Source: Corylus avellana (lineage: Eukaryota > Streptophyta > Magnoliopsida > Fagales > Betulaceae). Taken from it: a stretch of 64,000 nucleotides of DNA. Under the pieces are notes generated by a model, which saw nothing but the letters and a program-made list of their open reading frames with translations, was not told the origin of the DNA and made no database searches. A program made the position numbers and the translations under genes. The stretch is from the NCBI RefSeq assembly GCF_901000735.1, contig NC_081547.1, forward strand, positions 16,724,217 to 16,788,216, written 5' to 3'. This document shows positions 13,028 through 22,999 of this stretch, in pieces. Within the stretch, counting starts at the first letter, position 1. Every line of letters starts with the position of its first letter.

Positions 13028-13690
13028 TAATTTTTTTTTTGAAGATAATGATACTGATCTCATTAAAAGATGAAAGTCAAAATTAAGCATGAAGTTTATA
13101 CAACACAGAGCAACATAAAACTCTGTCAAATCTTAACCAAAGCCAAGATGCGACTTCACCAACCTGCTAACCTATGTCGAATGTCAAATCTTTCAATACT
13201 AGATCAGATCTGCTCCAGGCAGATTTCAACTAATACATAGGTGTAGCCCATAACTAAACCCCCACAACCCAAGGCCAGGGGACTAACTCACATCCACAAG
13301 CCAATAGGCCAGGATGCCTTATTAAAAGAAAAAAACTATCGCTAACCCATGTGCAAATATATTTAAGTAATAGATCTACTTCGAGCAGACTAGATCTAGG
13401 ACATTAGTAGCTAAAAAACAATAACAAAAAAAAAAAAAACTAAATAATAATAATAAAAAAACTAAAAAACTTCACAAGCAGCAGCGAAGGAGCACGGCAT
13501 CGTAAACATTCTCAGGAAGACACACCAAGGCTGATGAAGACAATCAATTTTTAAAAAGATAAAACTAGATCTGGATTTAGATCTAGATCTACAACTTAGA
13601 TCTAAAAATACACTCACCAGAAACGAAGACCAGAGAAGACATCGAGCATTGCTGCCAGAGAAAGGGGAGAAGGGAAGATCTACATCTAAA
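13028..13690 (-). mobile_element. Probable LINE 3' fragment in intron 1
   Basis: Read on the minus strand, the stretch ends ATGAGATCAGTATCATTATC then TTC and an A-run (the T-run at 13030-13040), the typical end of a plant L1-type element. No reading frame survives. The upstream limit is uncertain. Confidence 0.45.
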
Positions 13691-13720
13691 TCTAGATCTT
13701 CTCTCTTTAAAGCTCTCTTT

Positions 13721-14128
13721 CACTACAAAAAACAGGTCATTTTCTGACGTGACAAACAGTGTCTGTTTTTTGCCACATCAGTAAATGCTGACGTGCTAAA
13801 ACTGGCACGCCAACAAATATTTTACTGACATGTCAAAAGTAACACGTCAGGATTTACTGACGTGTCAACTTTTGACACGTCAGTAAAATTTAATCAAATT
13901 TAATTTTTAAACAATTTATTTAAATAAAATTAAAATTTAAAAATTTCTGACGTGTCAATGTTCGACTCGTCAGAAGTTTCTGACGTGTCTGACTAACACG
14001 TCAGAATTTTCTGACGTGTCTTTTTGAGACGTCAGAATTTTCTGACGTGTCAAACAGACATGTCAGAAACTGCTGACGTGTCAAAGTGACACGTCAGCAG
14101 TTTTATTTTCATCTGTTTTCTTGTATTA
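13721..14128 (+). mobile_element. Short non-autonomous CACTA transposon
   Basis: It starts CACTACAAAAAACAG, the classic CACTA terminus, and ends CTGTTTTCTTGTATTA, a slightly decayed inverted copy. Between them are at least ten spaced copies of TGACGTGTC or its complement GACACGTCA, the subterminal repeats that bind the transposase in this class. At 408 bp it has no coding capacity. A 3-bp target duplication is not clear. Confidence 0.72.
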
Positions 14129-14648
14129 GGAGCCATTTGTTTTCTGGGATTTGTTGGGTTTCTCTCGTAGACATCGTGAAATTTTTATTTCTGGGATTCT
14201 TGGGTTTCTTTGGGAGGTGTTGAGCGTTTTGGGTTGTGGCTTTACATTGCATTTGGCTGTTGATTGGTTGTTGGGAATCAGATGTATGATTTGTGTTTTG
14301 CTTCGTGGGTTTTATTGGAATTTGCAACAAAGGTTGGAATTTGGAAGGTTGTGCTTAGTTTCCATTGGAATTTGGAATTTGGAACTTATAAATTATATAT
14401 ATAGGATATTATATTTATAGGATATAAGTATAACTTATAATATATTATATATTATAATATATATATAAATCCTAACGTGTCAAGCTTGGCACGTCAGGCG
14501 TGGCCTTGGGAAGGCCAGCGGGCATCGCCCACACCTCCATTACTTTTTTTTTTGGTTTTCTCTCCCGCCTGGCCCTTCTTATTTCCCCAACTTTTTTCCT
14601 CTTCTTATTTTGAAATTCCCCACTCTCTCTCTCCTCTCTCAATCTCCC
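14129..14648 (+). other. Second ACGTGTC-bearing stretch before gap 2
   Basis: After an unremarkable T/G-rich region, AACGTGTCAAGCTTGGCACGTCAGG at 14474-14498 repeats the CACTA subterminal motif, in two halves facing each other. It may be the edge of another CACTA element whose rest is hidden by the gap. No gene seen. Confidence 0.4.
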
Positions 14649-14748
14649 NNNNNNNNNNNNNNNNNNNNNNNNNNNNNNNNNNNNNNNNNNNNNNNNNNNN
14701 NNNNNNNNNNNNNNNNNNNNNNNNNNNNNNNNNNNNNNNNNNNNNNNN
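14649..14748. other. Assembly gap (100 N)
   Basis: 100 N inside intron 1 of O-methyltransferase pseudogene 2. Confidence 0.99.
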
Positions 14749-15089
14749 TAATGACAAAGTTTTCTTCCAAAATTGGCTGGATAGGAATGACATAATTGGA
14801 AGAAATTCTATTAAAAAGGTATGTGGTCTTCCAACTTTGCTTGTGTTTCTTACATACAAAATAGACACATAGCACTTTTATATATTGGGTTGGAGTAAAT
14901 CTTTGTCCATGTATAAATATGCTCTTAAATGACCATTTGCCCCTAAAAGCTTAAAATGATAGGAAAAAGGTAAATTTAATAATTTAATGAATACTTTACA
15001 TCCCTCACATGTGGGCTTAAAGCTTTTTTTAATAGGTGAGGCTCAACACATATAATATTTCATTTAAATGGGGTGAATTGATAGAATCA

Positions 15090-15420
15090 AAATTTGAACT
15101 CATGACCTCTAGCTCTGATACTATGTTAAGCTATTGGAAAAAGTGGTGATTTAAAATCGTATTAGAGCCAGAGGTTCTAACTTCGAATGTTGCCTTCGTC
15201 ATTTATTACACATTTCAATTAAATATTCCACATGTTGAGTCTCGCTTATCAAAAATAGAGTTTGAGTTAGAACTTTTGTGCTTTTGATCTTTTATCAATG
15301 AATTTCGAAAGATTCCCGTTCAAAAAAAAAAAAAAAAAAAAAGAATTTGAGTCCACACATGAGAGGAAGTGTTAAAGTATTGATTAAATTATTAAATGAT
15401 TTCTTCCTATTAGCTTAAAT
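15090..15420 (+). repeat. Dispersed TATCAGAGC/TGAG-CACACGTGAG repeat with a tiny LINE insertion
   Basis: The stretch (GATTTAAAATCGTATTAGAGCC, ATTAAATATTCCACATGTTGAG, GAGTCCACACATGAGAGG) matches 54470-54634, so both are copies of one dispersed repeat. Here it is interrupted at 15267-15342 by 76 bases ending in a long A-run, flanked by GAGTTTGAG (15258-15266) and GAATTTGAG (15343-15351). That is a target duplication of a severely 5'-truncated retroposon; the copy at 54580 is uninterrupted. Confidence 0.65.
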
Positions 15421-16124
15421 TTTTAGAACAAGTGGCGATTTAACATATGTAAGAATTTAATGTCTCATACGACATAAAAAGATTATTAAACTCCAATGTT
15501 ATAAGGTTATTTAATCATAATCCTATTAAACTATTAGGTTATTTAATCCATTTGTCAAATAAGAGAAGTGGTTTTTTTTTTTAGCCTATACCCTATAAAT
15601 TTACACAAAATATATCCATAAGTTTGGTGTAACTAATTAAGATGGTTAAGTGAAAGAACCTGTTTTGTAGTGTTTATATATACTTTCAAAATATAATAAA
15701 TCATGATAATTAAGATGTTAGAATTTATAGAACATTAAGTTTACACATGTATCAGAGACGACTAAGTTGTAACTTTCATGAATTTCTATTGTACCAATAT
15801 ATTATTTTATACGTACGTATATTCTTATGCAAATCTGTTATAGAATTTATTTGTAATTAATTATGGCATGACCTTTTGAATATTTCAATTGTCACTGTGC
15901 CAATGTTCATGATTTTTGTGCGAACTATAACATCTGTATACTCTATGATTTTAACGTGTTTGAAACTTATTACTATATAGAACTATTATTTTTATACCCT
16001 ATAAAACATAAAGGAGAAATATATATATATTTTTTTGAGTGTTTTGTTTTGTTTTGTTTTTGTTTTTTCTTTTAATTGGTGTTGCAAGTGTTTTTTTTTT
16101 TTTTTTAATTAATTGGTGTTGCAA

Positions 16125-16299
16125 GTTGTTTGTTAATGTTTTGACTTTTTTAGTAGAAAAAAAAAAAAAAAAACTTAAAGAGTGGATTATCAAACAATTC
16201 TTTTAAGCTAGTTGTTTGTTAATGTTTTGACCTTTTTTAGAAGAAAAAAAAAAAAAAAAAAATTAAGAGTGGATTATCAAACAATTTTTTTAAGCTAGT
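16125..16299 (+). repeat. Tandem duplication of about 87 bp
   Basis: Two copies of a unit starting GTTGTTTGTTAATGTTTTGAC, then an A-run and AGTGGATTATCAAACAAT, and ending TTTTAAGCTAGT. Copies begin near 16125 and 16211. Confidence 0.7.
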
Positions 16300-16364
16300 C
16301 CACTTGATTCTAAAAATATTGCACAGTTATGCCTAAAGTGCTTTTGGTGTGCAAAGTTATCAGG

Positions 16365-16487
16365 TGTTTTTTTTTTTTTTTGACATGTCCGCATAAGAGA
16401 AGGAGGAGAGGGGATTCGAACTGGTGACCTCCACTTCATGAGGCGTAGTCCACAGCCAATTGAGCTATCCATTGGGGACAGCGGGGT
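16365..16487 (-). mobile_element. tRNA-derived SINE
   Basis: On the minus strand there is a tRNA-like head: box A TAGCTCAATTGG (16456-16467) and box B AGTTCGAATCC (16412-16422), correctly spaced for RNA polymerase III. A pyrimidine-rich body and an A-tail (the T-run at 16365-16381) follow. It does not fold as a full tRNA, so a SINE is preferred to a tRNA gene. Confidence 0.7.
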
Positions 16488-17491
16488 GGTTACTAACCAC
16501 TAATAATCATATAATCACATAGCCCAATGGCAGTTACTGATTTTAGTGGTAGGCAAAAGCGGTTAATAACTGTGAACCAATTTATATATATATAATAACA
16601 AACTACAATATTTGTTCCGCCATTTAATGCAATAGATATTTTTGAGTTTAAATGTTTAAATCCATCACATATTTGAAATAACAATATCGTTAAGCCTAAC
16701 CCCCTTATATTACAATATTAATGTTTTCGAGTTTAAACTGCAAATTGGGATAAACAAATTAATTAGATCATAATTCGAACATGTAGGCTGCCTCTTCCAC
16801 TACCTAATCTCTGTATCATTCATGTGAGCTTTGCTTGTCCTACAATTTGCGTTGGGTGATTGCTCTTGTGTCTGTTTATAATTAAGTGATTTTGACAAAA
16901 TTAACCTAATACTAAATAAATAAATATAACTATTGCAAGATTTTTGTTTTACTTATAGTTGTTGTCATTGTTGAGTAACATCATGTGGTGCATGGGATAG
17001 CCAGTGTAGTGAATTCCAAACTACTAAAGTTTAATTGTTCTAGATTCTGGTACATTCTTTTATGAATTTATTGTGAAACTCATGATATATATATAGTTAA
17101 GATCTTGGAATTTATATAATATTTGTAGATTTATTTACAAAGTATTGCTCGTACAATCCAGTACTTGTGCTGATTCTGGTCCGAATTCATTGATAGGTCC
17201 CAACTGAAAGATGCAATTCTTGAGGGAGGAATTGCATTCAACAGAGTTCATGGCATCCAGGTTTTCGAGTACTTCGGGTTGGAGCCCAGGTTCAACCAGG
17301 TTTTTAACGCAGCCATGTTCAACCACACAACCAATGTTATTCAGAACATCCTTGACTCCTACAAAGGCTTCCAGCAACTCAAGCAATTGGTTGATGTCAG
17401 CGGCGGTCTAGGAGTCACTCTCAACTTGATCACTTCCAGATACCCCCATATCAAGGCCATTAATTTCGACTTGCCCCATGTTATACAACAT

Positions 17492-17970
17492 TGATGCAGC
17501 GTGGCTTAGTGGGCTGCAGCAAAGAACATCAATAAGCAGCGAATAAATAACCCCAGATCTAGATTTTATCAAAGATCTAAGAATTTTTCTAAAAACAGTA
17601 GATACTCTCTAAAGTTTAAAGGAAAAGAGGAATAAACTCAACTCTGAGTATTCTCATTAATCAAAATCAGTAATAATCAACAAATGTCTTTCTCTGGAAG
17701 CTATAAGCAAATATTTATAGCCCAAAACCCTAAACATAATAAAATATGACATAAATACTCCCAAAACCCTAAACCTAATAAAATAACACAATATTGACTC
17801 TCAAAACCCTAATCCCACTAAAACAAGGAAATAACGACGGCGTAACCTAATTAAAACACAGAAAATAGCAAAAAGGTCCCGCGTGCGCTCGATTGCAACA
17901 CGTGGGCGATTGATCGCAGACCGAGCGCTCGATTGCAATACCAGACACCCGACTGTTATCCAATATGCAT
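17492..17970 (-). mobile_element. Solo LTR inserted in O-methyltransferase exon 2
   Basis: TGATGCAGCGTGGCTTAGTGGGCTGCAGC onward is the reverse complement of the LTRs at 54640-55166 and 56652-57178, aligning over the ATAGCCCAAAACCCTAAAC region and the palindrome-rich end (17879-17943). It is diverged by many substitutions. The right edge (near ATGCAT) and target duplication are unclear. It destroys the methyltransferase exon. Confidence 0.8.
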
Positions 17971-18019
17971 AAAAAAGGCACCACATTATCCTGGTTAATT
18001 TTCTCTTCTTTATATATAT

Positions 18020-18591
18020 ATACCAACAACGGAGGGGGAGGAAGCGCAGTATGTAGGAGTAGGGGAAGGGGATAGTTATGCAAAAGAACATTTAAATCAA
18101 AGCAGTAAAACCAGGCATGAGGCGGTAATGACAATAGTATAATGAAATTAAAGAACTGAAATTAAAATTAGTTGAGAAGCTGAAATCAAAACTTGAAAGT
18201 AATATTGATAAAATATCTTACAAAAGTAAGTAATAGAACTTACAGAAGTAAGTGATAGAAGAAGAGATACAAGAAGAAATCGAAATAAGAAAGCAGGGGA
18301 ATGGCTAGAGAGCTTGGGTAGTAAGCTTCACCAGTTATAAGCTTTTGCCTTCCAATGGGGAGAGGGGAGCCGTTATATAAGCAAATTACAAGGAATAAAA
18401 CAAAATACAATTATGAAGCAAATAGTGAAAAGTAGATTCCGCAGTACTGTGTAGTCCGCGGTCAAAAGTAAACAGTAGAAAGCATGCGCACTGTAGAGTC
18501 GACGCCAATCTGGAACAGTAAAAGTAATCAATCTGGAACAGTAACTGTCGGCACTGTAGTGTCGGCAGACAAAATATGAACAGTGAGTATG
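18020..18591 (-). repeat. Pararetrovirus copy A, distal terminal repeat (intergenic region)
   Basis: This 572-bp stretch is about 95 percent like 33805-34386 at the other end of copy A. Homology stops inside the primer-binding-site sequence (TTGGTAT on the minus strand, then TATATA of host DNA). This is what is expected if a circular viral genome integrated with overlapping ends and its minus-strand discontinuity at the primer site. It holds the TATA box CTTATATAA (minus, 18373-18381). Confidence 0.75.
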
Positions 18592-18900
18592 AACAGTAAT
18601 CCTGCACAGTGTTGTCAGCAACAGTGAACAGTAAAAGTGAACAGTAGTTTAGCATAGTAATCTTCAAATAGTGGTGAATAGTAGTTCGGAGAATTTCTTT
18701 GAGAAAATTCTTGAAGAAGGGAGAAACCAGCCGTTATGAGCCAGTCTGCAAATCTGAACAATAACTAGCCGTTTATGGAACCAGTCTAAGGACCAAGAGC
18801 CGTTATGAGGCCATTCTTGAAGTTTGGAGAGAAAAGGCTGTTAAAAGCCAGTCTGGAATCTTGGAAATTAGTCGTTATGAGGCCATAAAATCACAAATCT
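18440..18900 (-). promoter_or_regulatory. Repeat-rich enhancer region of the pararetrovirus promoter
   Basis: Two families of short repeats lie upstream (minus-strand sense) of the TATA box. About ten copies of ACAGTA/AACAGTG occur between 18440 and 18680. Five copies of a unit like GCCGTTATGAGGCCAGTCTG, spaced about 33-38 bases, lie between 18730 and 18885. Their position is that of an activating region; the function is inferred. Confidence 0.5.
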
Positions 18901-19318
18901 TCTATCCCGGGATAGGGATAATAATCTTGGGAATCTTCAAAATATGGGGGAACCTGAATAGGACTTTGAGACGATGCTTCAGATTTTTCTTCTTCATCGT
19001 TGTTATTAGAATCATCATCAAGGGCAGCAAGGAGAGCCTTGATCTTTTCTTTCTTCTTTGAAGACTTCTTCTTAGAAGAACTGGATGAAGTAGTGGGAGA
19101 AGAACCAGGAAGTTTAGTCTTGTCTTCCGTTGGGGAAGTGGTGAAAGTACTGGGAGTTATTAAAAGAGGGGATTTAATCTAGGGCAAGGTAGGAGCTGTA
19201 GGGGTTTGAGTCAATTATTTAACAGAAATGACAATGCAGTCAACTAGTGAGCATTTATCCCACCATTTGGCATACCAATGTCCTTGGATTTTGTCTTCTA
19301 AAAGGATATATTGCCATT

Positions 19319-20143
19319 TCAGAATCCAAGGAATTTTGAATTTTTTAACAAGTGCAACATAGGGGGAAACTTGGAACCATAAGCATCGACTTTGTAAGCA
19401 ATTTTAAAATTCTGGAAAGCTTCAATTAATTGGAGAGGAAGAATTTCAGGGAGAATTTCAAATTGCATCCACCACCTGGAGAACCAAAGAGGAAGAATTC
19501 CGCATAAATTTTTATCAAAATTAATAAACCAAGAATGGTCAAAGTTCGAGGATTCGTAAAGCAAAAATTTAAACCAAGCTTCAATATAATCATAATAAGT
19601 AAAAGGAATATTAAATCCGTTAAGGGATTTTGGAGCAGAGGGATGTACTCCCCATTCTTTTTCAGAAATAATTCTTTTAAAATAAACACTATGGAAAAGT
19701 AATTTATGAGGATTAATTTTGCAATAAATAGTCTTAAAAAAGACAGAATCAGTTTGACGCAAAATACTAGAATAATATGCTAAGTTCTTTCGAGGATGTT
19801 CAGGAATCCAGTGGAAATTAGGAGGAAAATAGGAGAGGGCAATATCTCTGGCAGATTTAGAAGAAGGTGATCGATTCATTTCAATGAAAAATAAATTCTG
19901 AGAATAAGGAAGATTCACATAGGTAGACGTTTTATCATACCTAACAAAAGGAGGACGGGGTCTTTGGGAATTATCCGCAAAGGGATCATAGGGAGAAGCA
20001 AGGGTATTGGAATAAGAAACCTGGTGGGAACCAGGGTTGAAGGGAGAGAATCTGTTGGTAATAGCAATCGAAGAAATAGGAAGGGAAGTAGCAATAGTAG
20101 ACTCTGGTTTCAAGGCCAGAGCCTTATCCTTTTTGCTTGCCAT
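19319..20143 (-). pseudogene. Pararetrovirus second ORF, protein of unknown function
   Basis: An open frame of 274 codons from the ATG at 20143 (MASKKDKALALKPES); an upstream in-frame ATG at 20224 would add a hydrophobic leader and is less likely. The N-terminal 60 residues are polar and Pro/Ser-rich. The rest is rich in aromatic residues (EKEWGVHPSAPKSLNGF, IPFTYYDYIEAWFKFLLYE, LPLWFSRWW) and looks globular. I recognise no enzyme or zinc motif. It lies downstream of protease, where some endogenous caulimovirids (florendovirus type) carry a separate ORF of unknown function; assignment to that ORF is inference. A Ser/Lys-rich, interrupted tail may continue to about 18900. Confidence 0.55.
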
Positions 20144-20264
20144 TTTGGCACTACAAAAATTCAGGGGGAAAGAAATTAGGAATAAAGTAGTTAAAATCTT
20201 TAAAAACATGCAAAATAATGTCATAATTATTTTGATGCAGTGTTTTAAATTAGAAACAATAGTA

Positions 20265-20269
20265 ATAAT
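20265..20269 (+). other. Target-site duplication (left) of gypsy A
   Basis: ATAAT here and at 29702-29706 flank gypsy A exactly: a 5-bp duplication typical of Ty3/gypsy integrase. Confidence 0.9.
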
Positions 20270-21631
20270 TGATAAGCGCCAAAATATTCATATTTTCAGC
20301 CCTTATCTTACATGTTTTAATCATTTGGTTCTGGTTAATTAGGTCATTTTACTTCCTTTTTGTATTTTTGATGTTTTTACAGGCTTTTGGAAGAAAGTGA
20401 AGTAAAACTAGGTGATTTGGGCTCAAAAAGAGAATATGGGAAAATTGGAGCTCCCTGGTACTGCGATCAATCGCAAGGTACCTACGATTGAGCGCAATAC
20501 CAGAGGAGATGCTGCACGAGCCAGGCCAGGAGCGATCGAGCGTAGGCAAAAGAGGCATCGATCGCAGACGTGCAATCGAGCGTACACGGGCTGCGATCGA
20601 GCACACCCGTGCGCAGGAGGCATTCCAAGTGGCGGCTACAATGTCCCTATTTCCATATTAGGGTTTTTCAAACTCCAAATTGTAATTGGACTGAAACCCT
20701 GCGAAAACCCAAGGGTTTACAACTTTTCCAAGGACTTCTAAAGCCTATAAATAGACTCCTAAGCCTTTAGAATAGGTAGGCTGGGAGAAGGGAGAAGAAT
20801 AGGAGCTCTCAAGTCAAGTCTCGGGTTTATTCTTTCTTTTCTTTTCTTTTCCTTTATGAAGATGTTTAATATCAACTCTATGTGTAGCTAACTTATTTAG
20901 TAGGGCTAGATTGAAGCCCTAGTTATGTTAAATTAATATTTCAATATTGGCGCCTTGTGATGATCATGTTGTGCTATTTAACTTGATTAATACCTGCTTG
21001 CATGAATTCCTCATATGTGTATGCCTGATCAACATGTGCATGTGGTATGGACTTGTTAGTTAGATCAATTTGGATGACCGAGTCCTGGGTTTAACTTAAG
21101 TAACAAAAGAATCCACACCGCGATTCTTGGGTTAATCAACATAGGGAACTAGGAGTATGTATCCATGCCCTAGGCCTTGTGTGTTTGTCGATTTCCATAG
21201 AACATATGCTTTTCTAAAGAACAACTTAGTATAGACATGCTAAATCCTTTAGGAAAGAAAAGAATTAGAGCATGGACCAAGTGGCTAATTCGTTGCTTAG
21301 GGAAATCAATAGCTTAAGGCGTTAGAGTTTAACCCTTAGGTTGGCAAACATTAAATATGCATAACTTGATCAAAGCATTGGCATATTGAAATACTAGTTT
21401 AATATAATTAGTGGTGGATATCAAAGCCCTGCCTTTACCCTTTATTATCATCTCATCAATAATCAATCTTAGTTTAGTTTTGCTTAAGGAATTTATTTTT
21501 AAATATAAATTCAGCAATCCTCGTGGGAATGATCCTGTACTTGCACCATATACTACTCTGTTGACCTTATGCACTTGCAGGTAAAACGTATAATTATTTA
21601 CCTATTAATTTAGGTATATTTTTGCACAACA
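20270..21631 (+). repeat. 5' LTR of gypsy A
   Basis: TGATAAGCGCC...GCACAACA, 1,362 bp. Palindrome-rich block at 20461-20610 and TATA box TATAAATA at 20746-20753, followed by GAGCTCTCAAGTCAAGTCTCG of the presumed leader. Confidence 0.92.
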
Positions 21632-21637
21632 AGTTTT

Positions 21638-21656
21638 TGGCGCCGTTGCCGGGGAT
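21638..21656 (+). other. Primer binding site of gypsy A (tRNA-Asp)
   Basis: TGGCGCCGTTGCCGGGGAT, six bases inside the 5' LTR, identical to the E1 site. Confidence 0.9.
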
Positions 21657-21800
21657 TGCGGCGAATTTTGTTTAAATTTATCTTCCTTTAGTTTTGATAG
21701 TTTAAATTTTAAATTTTAAATTTAATAATAGCAAAAAAAAAAAAATTCAAAAAGAATTTTTGTTTCCCTTCACTTTTCTATTTCTGTTACAGGTTGCGGA

Positions 21801-22999
21801 GTGGCATTCTATGATTGCGATCAATCGTCAGCCAAGTGCGATCAAGCGCACTGCGATCGAGCGCAGTTCCAGAGAGCATCCGGACCAGGCAGTGCTGAAG
21901 CTGCCAAGTTCATGCAAGGTCGTCGATCTCAAGCCTCAACCGTTTTTCCCCTCGATCCTGAAATTGAGCAAACAATTCGACAACGACCTAGAGATAAAGA
22001 AGGAGAAGAAATAGTTAAAATGGAAGACATGCCAGAAAATCCAATTGGGCCAAGACCCCTAGAAGCAAATCCACCACGAGTGAGGAGACCTATGAAGCAA
22101 GCGTACGTGCCAACAAACCTCCATCAACCCTCATGCATAGCATATCAACCGGAGGTGGAGGGCAGTTATTATATCTCTCCCCAAATCCTCAATGCATTGA
22201 CCCACTTCAGAGGCACAACAACTGAGGATCCCAACTTGCATCTCAAGGAATATTTTGACTTATGCAAGTTGCAAAATGTTCAAGGCCTCACTCAAGAGAG
22301 ACTCAGGTTAGTTCTTTTTCCTTTTTCTTTGAAAAATAATGCTAAACTGTGGTACAATTCCCTGCCTGCAGAATCCATTCATACTTAGGAAGAATTGACC
22401 ACCAAGTTCCTGAAGAAGTTTTTCCCAGCTCAAAGGACAAGGCAACTTAGAAGGGAGCTGCAATCGTTCCAACAAAGAGATGGAGACCCTTTCTTTGAAG
22501 CATGGGATCACTTCAATACGATGCTCCTTAAGTGTCCAAATCACAACATATCTCAAGATGACCAGGTACAAATCTTTTATGAAGGGTTAGATGATTGCAA
22601 CAAGGGTGTTGTTGATACAGCTTGTAGTGGTGTGCTGATGGAAAAGAGTAGTGAAGAAGCCATAAAGCTTTTTGAGATGTTGAGTGAACACACCCAACAA
22701 TTTCCATCTAAAGGGAAAGGCATATACGAAGAGAGCACCAATGGAGGAATTCAGGCTCAAATGGCTGCCATGGAGAAAAAGCTGGACATGTTCATGAAGG
22801 CTATGACTAATCATAGCAGTGCTCCTGTTACACAAGTCAAGGTATGTGCCATATGTTCTCATTTAGATCATGTTACTGAGAACTGCCCTTTGTACTCATC
22901 TGCTGATCAGGAGCAAGCCAATTATGGGGAACAACACACTTATCCTCCCAAGAACAATCCTTACTCCAACACTTATAATTCAGGGTGGCACAACCACCC
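21801..22999 (+). pseudogene. gag: gag pseudogene of gypsy A
   Basis: Reads from MAFYDCDQSSAKC (or the internal MQGRRSQAST at 21912) through RRPMKQAYVPTNLHQPSCIA and the gag core to a TAG at 22386-22388, where E1 has TGG (Trp). The frame reopens at once and continues to a zinc knuckle CAICSHLDHVTENC near 22848-22889. It is cut at 22999 by an inserted foreign LTR. The first part of this frame is the palindrome-rich leader and may not be translated. Confidence 0.85.

Larger units (their letters stand above)
12301..17993 (+). pseudogene. Caffeic acid O-methyltransferase-like pseudogene 2 (exons 1-2)
   Basis: Exon 1 (12301-12719) is intact: MATSLKKSTPKINENEEE, then the dimerisation domain (FVYALQVAGSLVVPMTLRSA, VELGVFEILAKAGPGAKLSP, RLDRILRMLATHSLF). 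Its donor lies at AGCTG/GTCTG, inside the Trp codon of DSW. Exon 2 (17197-17491, acceptor TTGATAG) resumes in phase with [19 protein letters not shown] and reaches [10 protein letters not shown]. There a solo LTR interrupts it; a scrap reading APHYPG with a GT donor follows at 17978-17993. The SAM motif is VDVSGGLG instead of VDVGGG. Exons 3-4 are not found; pararetrovirus sequence starts 26 bases downstream. An excellent start and exon 1 suggest a gene lost fairly recently. Intron 1 (4.5 kb) is full of transposon debris. Confidence 0.85.

Noticed and set aside
16405..16475. A true tRNA gene on the minus strand
   Set aside because: Box A and box B are present but no complete cloverleaf; a pyrimidine-rich body and an A-tail follow, so it is a SINE.
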